Part shown: one piece after another, positions 1-5,723 of the stretch
Numbering within the stretch: position 1 is the first letter of the stretch
Layout of the letters: each line of letters opens with the position of its first letter
Assembly (NCBI GenBank): GCA_030642525.1
Contig: DAOWNO010000077.1
Coordinates: 1-8,299, forward strand
From: Candidatus Aegiribacteria sp.
GTDB lineage: Bacteria > Fermentibacterota > Fermentibacteria > Fermentibacterales > JCC-6
DNA length: 8,299 nucleotides
Direction: 5' to 3'
The notes under the pieces: model-generated
Databases searched by the model: none
The model's input: the letters and a program-made list of their open reading frames with translations, nothing else
What the model was told of the DNA's origin: nothing
Program-made: the position numbers and the translations under genes

Positions 1-106
1 CTGTTGAGGCAATGAGAATAAAAGGGAGTAGAAGTATCCATAAAATGCACCAGGGAATTGGTATCAGGAAATTCCGTATTCTGAGCAGAAGTATCCACGC
101 AGGCAT
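1..106 (-). CDS. Small hydrophobic membrane protein, 3'-partial at window edge
   Basis: An ATG on the minus strand at 106-104 opens a frame that stays open for 35 codons to the window edge. It begins MPAW, has a short basic stretch (RIRN, residues 9-12), then FLIPIP and a nearly unbroken hydrophobic run (about residues 13-33). This looks like a signal anchor or transmembrane helix. The start lies one base after the TAA of the DUF2089 gene, and a GGAGAG (120-115) sits 8 nt before the ATG, so translational coupling is likely. An 11-nt direct repeat (30-40 and 87-97) falls in the same frame and encodes WILL twice, which supports a real coding sequence built on repeated hydrophobic words. From general knowledge, DUF2089 genes often sit next to small membrane proteins, but I cannot assign a family. 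A basic plus-strand frame over the same bases is less credible. Confidence 0.55.
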   Translation of the reverse strand, partial: MPAWILLLRIRNFLIPIPWCILWILLLPFILIAST

Positions 107-107
107 T

Positions 108-458
108 TTAGAGGCTCTCCATTGCTTCTTCGAAGGAAATATCTCCCCGTTCTAGTTTCTCAAGAATTTCATTCTCCTGTTCATCCGGTACATTCATGGT
201 TGAATCAAGTCTTTTGATTACTTCCGCAATTCTCGCCCTGGCGGTAGGATAACTGACGTTGAGCAAGTCCTGTATCTTCTTGATGGACCCGAAACTATGC
301 ATGAAAGCTATAACAAGAGCCTGATCATCTGACGGTAGCTGGGAGAGTATCGAGACGGTGAAATTACCCTCCATCCGTATTCCGCAGATGCTGCATTCAC
401 AGGCAATCGGCATCATAGGTTTGTTGCAATCGGGACACCTTGCGTTTCCAATATCCAT
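108..458 (-). CDS. DUF2089 family zinc-ribbon / HTH regulator-like protein
   Basis: This 116-aa protein has the three-part layout of DUF2089 proteins (YvlA-like). An N-terminal zinc ribbon has C8-x2-C11 and C22-x2-C25, with an extra C20. The middle has a helix-turn-helix (about residues 56-84, FGSIKKIQDLLNVSYPTAR) of the type that recognises DNA. The C-terminus (about 94-116, EILEKLERGDISFEEAMESL) is SHOCT-like, a short module usually found at protein ends. The probable role is transcriptional control of its own small operon, possibly in envelope stress as for the Bacillus yvl genes; that role is inferred. The ATG at 458-456 has a strong AGGAGG at 470-465 with a 6-nt spacer. A small hydrophobic gene follows after a single base. 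It is divergent from glgC, which may only be a neighbour. Confidence 0.85.
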   Translation of the reverse strand: MDIGNARCPDCNKPMMPIACECSICGIRMEGNFTVSILSQLPSDDQALVIAFMHSFGSIKKIQDLLNVSYPTARARIAEVIKRLDSTMNVPDEQENEILEKLERGDISFEEAMESL

Positions 459-483
459 ATAAAACCTCCTGAATGTTAAAGGA

Positions 484-511
484 TATATAATGAAATCTTT
501 AGAATTGTCAA
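484..511 (-). promoter_or_regulatory. Sigma70-type promoter of the DUF2089 gene
   Basis: Reading the minus strand, a perfect -35 TTGACA (511-506) is followed after 16 nt by TATATA (489-484). Transcription would start around 477 and give a short leader that includes the AGGAGG at 470-465. The surrounding region is very AT-rich. The fit to consensus is good, but the spacing is one short of the optimum. Confidence 0.65.
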
Positions 512-564
512 GAATTGATTTAATAAAACTTAATATTTTGTTTGATCTGGCAGCAATATGGTTC

Positions 565-593
565 TTGACTCATTCTTTCCTCGGAGTTCTATT
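565..593 (+). promoter_or_regulatory. Probable sigma70-type promoter of glgC
   Basis: TTGACT (565-570) is followed by a 17-nt spacer and TCTATT (588-593), matching consensus at 5/6 and 4/6 positions. The predicted start near 600 leaves about 20 nt before the glgC ATG at 621, just enough for its Shine-Dalgarno. If correct, the upstream in-frame ATG at 558 is not transcribed from this promoter. Confidence 0.5.
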
Positions 594-620
594 TCCAGAA
601 AGTATACGAAGGAGGTGGTC

Positions 621-1883
621 ATGAGTAGAATTGTTGCAGTAATACTCGGAGGCGGAAGGGGAACCAGACTCTTTCCTCTAACTCGGGACAGAAGCAAACC
701 TGCTGTTCCCATTGGAGGGAAATACAGGCTCATCGATATTCCGATCTCTAATTGTATTAATGATCGAATCAGACATATTCTCGTTCTTACGCAGTATAAC
801 AGTGAGAGCCTGAACAGACATGTCGCCAGGACATACAGATTTGACAGATTCTCGGAGGGTTTTGTTTCCATACTGGCAGCAGAGCAGACGGAAGAAAACA
901 GGGAATGGTTTCAGGGAACCGCTGATGCTGTCAGGCAGAGTCTGAAATACATCAGGAGTCTGTGTCCTGATCTGGTGCTGATTTTGTCCGGAGACCAGTT
1001 GTACAGAATGGATTTCAACAGGTTTGCGGAATATCATATCAGAAATGCTTCTGACATAACAATCGCCACCAAGCCGGTAACTGCAATTGAAGCCCCGACT
1101 CTTGGTATCATGAAAGTGGGAAGAGACGGTGTTGTTACTGAATTCAGAGAAAAGCCTTCTCCGGTTGAATTGCCGCAGCTGAAAAGTACACAGGAGGGGC
1201 TGACTGATGAAATACCCTACCTTGGAAGTATGGGTATTTACATGTTTTCACCTGATGTGCTTGAGGAAGTTCTGGGGAGAGAGCCTGATGTTATAGATTT
1301 CGGAAAAGAGATTATCCCTGATTCCATAGATGAATTGAATGTATTGTCCTATCCATTCAATGGATACTGGTCAGATATTGGAAGCATAAGCAGCTTCTTC
1401 CGTGCAAATCTGGATATGGCCATGCCTGATCCTTGCTTTGATATGTACACTTCTTTTTCTCCCCTTTTTACAAGAGCAAGAGCGCTGCCCGGAGCGAGAA
1501 TGGAAAACTGTGAAGTTGATAACACGATCATCTGCGATGCGTCAGATGTCAGCGGAGTAAAGCTCAGGCACTGCATAGTGGGACTGCGGGGCAAAATTCG
1601 AAGCGGAACTGTAATGGAGAACTGCGTCTTCATGGGTGCGGATTACTGGGAGGGACACTATCGCGATCCCAGAAACACTGATAAAAACCTCCCTTTGCTC
1701 GGGATCGGCAGAGACTGCCTGATAAAGAATGCGATAATAGATAAGAACGCTCGAATCGGGGATCGTTGCAGATTAGAGAATTCCGGCGCAGTACTGGAAT
1801 ACTCTTCAGACCAGTGCTATATCCGGGAGGGGATAATTGTTATCCCGAAAAATGCTGTAATCGAGCCTGGATTCTCGATCTGA
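621..1883 (+). CDS. glgC: Glucose-1-phosphate adenylyltransferase (ADP-glucose pyrophosphorylase), plant/cyanobacterial type
   Basis: This 420-aa cytosolic enzyme makes ADP-glucose and pyrophosphate from ATP and glucose 1-phosphate, the committed step of bacterial glycogen synthesis. The N-terminal nucleotidyltransferase domain shows the G-rich loop GGGRGTRLFPLT (10-21), KPAVPIGGKYRLIDIPISNC (26-45), SGDQLYRMD with D125 (metal/catalytic region), EKP (177-179, glucose-1-P site) and YWSDIG (249-254). The C-terminus from about residue 290 is a left-handed beta-helix. It ends IIDKNARIG and then YIREGIIVIPKNAVI, which resembles plant and cyanobacterial AGPases more than the Escherichia coli enzyme. 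The lysines in IKNAIIDKNARIG and IPKNAVI correspond, from memory, to the 3-phosphoglycerate activator sites. The start at 621 is chosen because AAGGAGGT (609-616) lies 4 nt upstream and homology begins here. No other glg gene is in the window. Confidence 0.96.
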   Translation: MSRIVAVILGGGRGTRLFPLTRDRSKPAVPIGGKYRLIDIPISNCINDRIRHILVLTQYNSESLNRHVARTYRFDRFSEGFVSILAAEQTEENREWFQGTADAVRQSLKYIRSLCPDLVLILSGDQLYRMDFNRFAEYHIRNASDITIATKPVTAIEAPTLGIMKVGRDGVVTEFREKPSPVELPQLKSTQEGLTDEIPYLGSMGIYMFSPDVLEEVLGREPDVIDFGKEIIPDSIDELNVLSYPFNGYWSDIGSISSFFRANLDMAMPDPCFDMYTSFSPLFTRARALPGARMENCEVDNTIICDASDVSGVKLRHCIVGLRGKIRSGTVMENCVFMGADYWEGHYRDPRNTDKNLPLLGIGRDCLIKNAIIDKNARIGDRCRLENSGAVLEYSSDQCYIREGIIVIPKNAVIEPGFSI

Positions 1884-1951
1884 TCCGCTGATAACACGGT
1901 GGACAGATGATCTAAGAAAACGGCAGAAAGAGAATACATTTAATCTATGAT

Positions 1952-1974
1952 ATTCATAAGTTATGAATTTCATA
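1952..1974. promoter_or_regulatory. Palindromic operator-like cluster upstream of beta-barrel gene
   Basis: A perfect 17-bp dyad, ATTCATAAGTTATGAAT (1952-1968, 8-bp arms and a 1-bp centre), overlaps a second perfect dyad, TATGAATTTCATA (1962-1974). Together they give three alternating TTCATA/TATGAA half-sites. A loop of one base cannot form an RNA hairpin efficiently, so a dimeric DNA-binding protein is the likelier reader. A weak promoter, TTCATA (1953-1958), 17 nt, TATTAA (1976-1981), would be covered by the dyads. This suggests repression of the gene starting at 2028. The promoter assignment is tentative. Confidence 0.45.
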
Positions 1975-2027
1975 CTATTAAGATTATTACTCATGAAGTT
2001 CAATCTGTACTCGACCTGGAGGTAAAT

Positions 2028-3059
2028 ATGAGAGCTGGAATAATTGCGCTTGTCTTGCTCACCGCTTTTTCATATGCAAGCGATCCGCGGCTGACAGTGC
2101 TGACTGGCGACGCAAGGTTGCTCCTGAACGATTTCAATGAGATGTGGGCTTTCCCCGGAACTATAAGCAAATACCAGTTTTGTTCGATAAGTTCTATTGC
2201 AGTTGAAGGGATGGGAGACAGTGGTGAAAAGTGGAAGCTGGGGTGGTTCGGCGGAGTCACGAATTCCGGAGGAACAAGCTGGGGAGCTGTATACAACCAT
2301 GATAAGCATATCCTCGAGGTGCTCTACAATCCCGGCAGTTTTGGAATCATTGCTGGAGTGGATTATATAAAGAATGAAACGACAAATTACGGACCTCTGG
2401 AATGTATCAAGGATCAGTATTCGTTTTCAACCTCTTTCGGAACAGGGCTTGCATTTCCATTCGAGTATTCCGACATATCTCTGGGAGCTGAATACTTTTC
2501 AGTTAAATATTCTTCTGCCGAAACATCCACGAAAACCACGGAGCTTCAATTCAACACTTCGCTCAGAGGACATACGGATCACGCTTTCTTCAACCTGTTT
2601 CCTGTCATCAGTGCTGAATTTTCAAGGCTTGATATACAGGATTCCATTATCGTCACTACCATAAGCGCGGATCTGGGTATTGCCGTTAACAGAATGATCT
2701 CGCCGGAAACAAGATTGATTGCCGGAGCGTTCATCGGTGTGAATAATTCTTCCCCGGAAGATGGTGATGATGCATTGACACTGGATCTTATCCACATCAA
2801 GGCCGGTATTGAGCAGAGAATAAACAGCTGGCTTTTTCTGAGAGCCGGAGCCATCAGTATAACCAACAGATTCAAAGATGGTGAGAAGGATGCTGTAGTC
2901 ACAACCAGGATTTCAAGCAGATTCGGGCTTGGATTTGAAATATTCAATTTTTCACTTGATGCCGGCATCAGCGAGGGTTTCCTGCATAATGGACCATATA
3001 TGATAAGCGGAAATTCGGAAGGGTTTCTTGGGAGTTTATCCTGTACTTACTATTTCTGA
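2028..3059 (+). CDS. Secreted outer-membrane beta-barrel-like protein, function unknown
   Basis: This 343-aa protein has a clear signal peptide (MRAGIIALVLLTAFSYA, cleavage after A17). The mature start DPRLTVLTGDARLLLNDFNE followed by FPGTISKY resembles the N-terminus of FCB-group outer-membrane barrels, which carry a D-D/E-x-N and N/F-P-x motif before the strands. The rest is a run of short amphipathic, aromatic- and serine-rich strands separated by D/N/G turns, ending in YYF. A terminal aromatic residue is the usual BAM-recognition signal. A porin, adhesin anchor or secretion-associated barrel are all possible; no specific function is recognisable. The start at 2028 is favoured by GGAGGT (2018-2023, 4-nt spacer) and by the signal peptide. 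An in-frame ATG at 1947 would add 27 residues lacking signal features and would cover the palindromic operator. It is separated from glgC by 144 nt and is probably transcribed independently. Confidence 0.7.
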   Translation: MRAGIIALVLLTAFSYASDPRLTVLTGDARLLLNDFNEMWAFPGTISKYQFCSISSIAVEGMGDSGEKWKLGWFGGVTNSGGTSWGAVYNHDKHILEVLYNPGSFGIIAGVDYIKNETTNYGPLECIKDQYSFSTSFGTGLAFPFEYSDISLGAEYFSVKYSSAETSTKTTELQFNTSLRGHTDHAFFNLFPVISAEFSRLDIQDSIIVTTISADLGIAVNRMISPETRLIAGAFIGVNNSSPEDGDDALTLDLIHIKAGIEQRINSWLFLRAGAISITNRFKDGEKDAVVTTRISSRFGLGFEIFNFSLDAGISEGFLHNGPYMISGNSEGFLGSLSCTYYF

Positions 3060-3082
3060 ATCACTGATTGATCAGCATTCAT

Positions 3083-3114
3083 AGGGGACATCCACTCTCT
3101 TCTGGGTGTCCCCT
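3083..3114. terminator. Hairpin between convergent genes, probable bidirectional terminator
   Basis: AGGGGACATCC (3083-3093) pairs with GGGTGTCCCCT (3104-3114) over 11 bp with one G-T wobble and a 10-nt loop. It lies between the stop codons of the beta-barrel gene (plus strand, 3059) and rpsT (minus strand, 3144). There is no T-tract on either side, so it may act as a Rho-linked or U-tract-free terminator or a 3'-end stabiliser rather than a classical intrinsic terminator. Confidence 0.6.
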
Positions 3115-3143
3115 GAAACTATTCTGCTCTTATGCGTAAAAAG

Positions 3144-3377
3144 TTATGACAGTGAGCTTTTAAGCCTTTTAGCCTTGTTCAGGTGGATCAGACGTTTTCT
3201 ACCGGACTTGTCAATAAGACTCTGGGCTTTTTTGTAGGCTGTTTCCTTTTCCTCAGGGGTTTGCGCATCACGAACGGAGCGGATGGCGCTTCTGAGTGTT
3301 CTCATTCTGCTACGATTTCTTTTTGCCTTGACCGTATCAGTCCTGTGACGCTTTAAAGATTGCTTGCTCCTTGCCAA
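3144..3377 (-). CDS. rpsT: 30S ribosomal protein S20
   Basis: This 77-aa, highly basic protein binds the 5' and 3' minor domains of 16S rRNA early in small-subunit assembly. It shows the S20 pattern: an N-terminal lysine/arginine-rich helix (ARSKQSLKRHR), a central RTLRSAIRSVRDA helix, and a C-terminal RLIHLNKAKRLKSSL that matches the IHKNKAARHKANL region of other S20 proteins. It is about ten residues shorter than the E. coli protein, missing the last few C-terminal residues. The start codon is TTG (3377-3375), with GAAAGGAG at 3392-3385 and a 7-nt spacer. E. coli rpsT is also known for a UUG start linked to autogenous translational control, so the weak start here may be functional. It is transcribed alone and divergently from the peptidase gene. 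Confidence 0.95.
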   Translation of the reverse strand: MARSKQSLKRHRTDTVKAKRNRSRMRTLRSAIRSVRDAQTPEEKETAYKKAQSLIDKSGRKRLIHLNKAKRLKSSLS

Positions 3378-3412
3378 GAGGAGACTCCTTTCACAAATTA
3401 TGTGGTATTCTG

Positions 3413-3443
3413 TATATACCCTTGATAATGGATTTTCTGTCAG
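3413..3443 (-). promoter_or_regulatory. Candidate rpsT promoter
   Basis: On the minus strand CTGACA (3443-3438) and TATATA (3418-3413) are 19 nt apart. The hexamers are good but the spacing is long; shifting the -10 by one base gives 18. The predicted transcript would begin around 3406, leaving a leader of about 28 nt before the TTG start. No equally good plus-strand promoter for the peptidase is visible in this divergent gap. Confidence 0.35.
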
Positions 3444-3460
3444 TAGGCGGCAAAACTAAG

Positions 3461-3489
3461 CGCTGAACCGACAGAAGTCAATCTCAGCG
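3461..3489 (+). promoter_or_regulatory. Leader hairpin abutting the Shine-Dalgarno of the peptidase gene
   Basis: CGCTGA (3461-3466) is complementary to TCAGCG (3484-3489), with a 17-nt loop. The 3' arm ends exactly where the Shine-Dalgarno AAGGAG (3490-3495) begins. Such a stem could affect ribosome access at the weak TTG start at 3502. A six-pair stem with a large loop can also arise by chance. Confidence 0.25.
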
Positions 3490-3501
3490 AAGGAGATTAC
3501 A

Positions 3502-4965
3502 TTGAAAGCACTGATAACTTTGATCTCAATCATCATATTTGTGTCCGCTGTTTCAGCTGACAGGCTGGTTCGGGTTCACGATGTTACAGTCGGTACTGTG
3601 CAGCAGCTGCTGGCTGACGGGTACGATGTAGCCAATGTAAATATCAGGCTCGGATATGCTGATCTGATGATTCCCGAACGTGAGGTAGATCAGCTTTCTC
3701 TCCGTTTTGCAGATTACGAACTGCTTCCGAGGGAGTGGGGGGAACTCCTTCCGGAGAACGCTAAGAACGCCGGATACTTTTACAGCCCTGAGGAGAACTG
3801 GCTGTTCTGGTGCGCACTCGCCGCGGACTATGCGGATCTTGTCGATACACCGGTCACTATAGGCCAGTCATACCAGAACAGAGACATATATATGATAAAG
3901 ATGACCAGTCCTGTGGGAAGCGGCTACAAACCTCCCATTTACTTCTCATCTCTCATCCATGCGCGTGAGCCTGGCGGCAATTCGGTTCTGATAGATTTCG
4001 CCATGTGGCTGACCAGCAATTACGATGGGGGAGACACGATGGCAGCCTGGATTCTTGATAACGCAGTTGTGTACTTCGTGCCTGTAGCCAATCCCGACGG
4101 ATACGAATACAACATGCCGAACGGTGGAAATCAGCGGAAGAACATGAACTGGACAGAGGGCGATGGAGTCGACCTCAACCGCAACTGGGGATACATGTGG
4201 AATTACGATAATTACGGTTCAAGCGGGAATCCGTGGGATCAGACCTACCGCGGAACAGCTGCATTCTCCGAACCTGAAACCCAGGTCCAGAGAGATTTCA
4301 TAACGGCCATTCAGCCGATCGCCGCCATGAACTACCATACTTACGGCGGCTGGCTGCTTTACCCCTGGGGATACGAAAACATACCCACGCCCGACCAGAG
4401 CACTTTCGAAGCCTGGGGTGGTGCGATGACTGAGTTCAACGGTTACACACCTGGAAGAGCGGGTGAGATTCTTTACCCGGTCAACGGAGAACAGAACGAC
4501 TGGTGTTACGGCGGCAATACCATGCAGGGCATACTGTCCTTCACTCCTGAAGTGGATAATTCCTATTTCTGGAATGGCCAGAATGATACTACGATAATTG
4601 AGGATTTCTGCGAAGAATGTCGCTACATGAACATCTGGCTCTGCATGACCGCGCCTGGATTCGTCGGTATCGGTGAAGATGAAGGAGTTTCGATAGAACC
4701 GATACTGTCACTTGGCGCTGTCTATCCCAATCCTGTTGTTTCCAGCGCGGTTTTCACGATCACCGCGCCCGGATCGACCGGAGTAAAAGTAGCCGTGTAC
4801 GATACAAGCGGAAGAGTTGTGTATAATATTTCTGGAGAATTACTTGCCGGTGATAATTCAGTAATATGGAATATCACGGACGATATCGCCGCCGGAGTTT
4901 ACATTTTAAGAGCGACTGACAGCAATGGATTTGCTGCCAGCCGAAGATTTACCGTTCTGAAGTAG
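3502..4965 (+). CDS. Secreted M14 zinc carboxypeptidase with T9SS-like C-terminal sorting domain
   Basis: A 487-aa exported metallopeptidase that should remove C-terminal residues from peptides outside the cell. A signal peptide (MKALITLISIIIFVSAVSA, cleavage after A19) is followed by a region of about 90 residues that may act as a propeptide. The M14 catalytic domain follows (about 95-385). Zinc ligands are H153 and E156 (HARE) and H279 (NYHTYGGWLLYPWGY), and the catalytic glutamate is E350 (SFTPEVD). NPDGYEYN and VDLNRNW contain the residues that bind the substrate's terminal carboxylate. The C-terminal domain (about 405-487) starts YPNPV and contains VKVAVYDTSGRVV and AAGVYILRAT, the Ig-like fold used for type IX secretion or surface anchoring in FCB bacteria. 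The TTG start has AAGGAG (3490-3495) 6 nt upstream and is required for the signal peptide. It leads a probable three-gene operon. All catalytic residues are present. Confidence 0.93.
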   Translation: MKALITLISIIIFVSAVSADRLVRVHDVTVGTVQQLLADGYDVANVNIRLGYADLMIPEREVDQLSLRFADYELLPREWGELLPENAKNAGYFYSPEENWLFWCALAADYADLVDTPVTIGQSYQNRDIYMIKMTSPVGSGYKPPIYFSSLIHAREPGGNSVLIDFAMWLTSNYDGGDTMAAWILDNAVVYFVPVANPDGYEYNMPNGGNQRKNMNWTEGDGVDLNRNWGYMWNYDNYGSSGNPWDQTYRGTAAFSEPETQVQRDFITAIQPIAAMNYHTYGGWLLYPWGYENIPTPDQSTFEAWGGAMTEFNGYTPGRAGEILYPVNGEQNDWCYGGNTMQGILSFTPEVDNSYFWNGQNDTTIIEDFCEECRYMNIWLCMTAPGFVGIGEDEGVSIEPILSLGAVYPNPVVSSAVFTITAPGSTGVKVAVYDTSGRVVYNISGELLAGDNSVIWNITDDIAAGVYILRATDSNGFAASRRFTVLK

Positions 4966-4984
4966 GCAGAGATTTGGGCAGAAT

Positions 4985-5722
4985 TTGACTGTTATAATAG
5001 AAAATTCCAATTACTACGAAATTCTGAGTGTGCCCTGCCGGGCATCTCACGATGAGATTGAAAATGCTTACCACGATATAGCAAGAAAACTTCATCCTGA
5101 TGTAACTGGAAACGATCCGGAGCTGACAGAAATTTATATGACTGTCAACCAGGCTTATCATGTGCTTTCCAATCGGGATGAGCGAGAGAAGTATGATGAA
5201 CTCATAGGAGTTGATAAAAGCTCCGAAAAGCCTTCTGATCCGAAACCGGAAGTAATCCAGGATAAAACCGCGGCAACCGACATGAAGCTCCTCGATGCGA
5301 AGCTGATGCGCTCCACAAGAGAGGCTGAGAAACTGTGCGGGAAAGGGAATTATTGGGAGGCCACACGATTGCTCGAGAAATACCTGAATACACATCCCGA
5401 TAATCCTCATTTGAGAAGAGTGCTGGCAACCGCTGCAGCTGGCATGAGCAGGTTTCATGATGCAGTGAATCATATGAAAATAGTATGCACGGTTGAGTAT
5501 CATGACCCTGAGAACTATATAATGCTGGGGAAAATATATATGCAGGCTGATCAGCTGCTGCTTGCGGAGGAATCGATGCTCGAAGCTCTGTCCTGGAATT
5601 CTGAACATGAAGAAGCAAAGCGGATGATTAAGAAAATCAGAGAAATGAAGGATGCCGAAGGATCGGTTTTTGCGCGAGTGCTGCGGAAAATGTCACATGT
5701 TCTCAAACGCGGGGAGGAGTAA
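4985..5722 (+). CDS. J-domain (DnaJ-like) protein with C-terminal TPR repeats
   Basis: This 245-aa protein is likely cytosolic, with no signal peptide. Residues 9-73 are a J domain: YYEILSV opens helix I, HPD at 37-39 is the motif that stimulates DnaK ATPase, and AYHVLSNRDEREKYD closes it. A charged linker (75-98) follows, then a helical region with about three tetratricopeptide-like repeats (about 113-215: GNYWEATRLLEKYLNTHPDN and similar, each ending in a D/P-N turn). The tail is basic (RVLRKMSHVLKRGEE). There is no G/F region or zinc finger, so it is not a general DnaJ but a specialised co-chaperone recruiting DnaK to partners bound by the TPRs. The start is TTG at 4985, 19 nt after the peptidase stop. 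It is the only plausible start preserving the J domain, since an in-frame stop lies just upstream (4958-4960). Its Shine-Dalgarno is poor (only GGG at 4976-4978), which suggests coupling to the upstream gene. Confidence 0.88.
   Translation: MTVIIENSNYYEILSVPCRASHDEIENAYHDIARKLHPDVTGNDPELTEIYMTVNQAYHVLSNRDEREKYDELIGVDKSSEKPSDPKPEVIQDKTAATDMKLLDAKLMRSTREAEKLCGKGNYWEATRLLEKYLNTHPDNPHLRRVLATAAAGMSRFHDAVNHMKIVCTVEYHDPENYIMLGKIYMQADQLLLAEESMLEALSWNSEHEEAKRMIKKIREMKDAEGSVFARVLRKMSHVLKRGEE
4990..4998 (+). promoter_or_regulatory. Perfect extended -10 element inside the J-domain gene
   Basis: TGTTATAAT (4990-4998) is an exact extended -10 match (TG-N-TATAAT). No -35 hexamer is found 16-18 nt upstream. 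It lies in codons 2-5 of the J-domain gene, so a transcript starting near 5005 would miss that start codon but could still serve merR. It may be a chance match in AT-rich codons. Confidence 0.25.
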
Positions 5723-5723
5723 A

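Noticed and set aside
30..97. An 11-nt direct repeat (30-40 and 87-97) as a regulatory or mobile-element repeat
   Set aside because: Both copies fall in the same frame of the small hydrophobic gene and encode the same WILL word, so coding repetition explains them.
12..155. A plus-strand frame of 47 codons at the left edge
   Set aside because: It has no Shine-Dalgarno, runs antisense into the DUF2089 gene and has a composition typical of a shadow frame. The minus-strand hydrophobic frame is coupled to a real gene.
558..620. An upstream in-frame ATG that would lengthen glgC by 21 residues
   Set aside because: It overlaps the candidate promoter, has no Shine-Dalgarno and adds residues absent from the family. 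The ATG at 621 has AAGGAGGT and begins the conserved domain.
1884..1915. A possible terminator after glgC (TCCGC pairing with GGTGGA-like sequence)
   Set aside because: Only about five pairs including a G-T can form, and there is no T-tract, so it is too weak to call.
1947..2027. An upstream in-frame ATG for the beta-barrel gene
   Set aside because: It would cover the palindromic region and place 27 polar residues before a textbook signal peptide. The ATG at 2028 has GGAGGT 4 nt upstream.
4949..5608. A long antisense frame of 219 codons over the J-domain gene
   Set aside because: The plus strand here encodes a clear J domain and TPRs. The antisense product has no recognisable motif and the composition of a shadow.
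5652..5723. An in-frame ATG upstream of merR
   Set aside because: It lies inside the J-domain gene and adds residues unlike MerR N-termini. The GTG at 5724 has a strong GGGGAGGAG.
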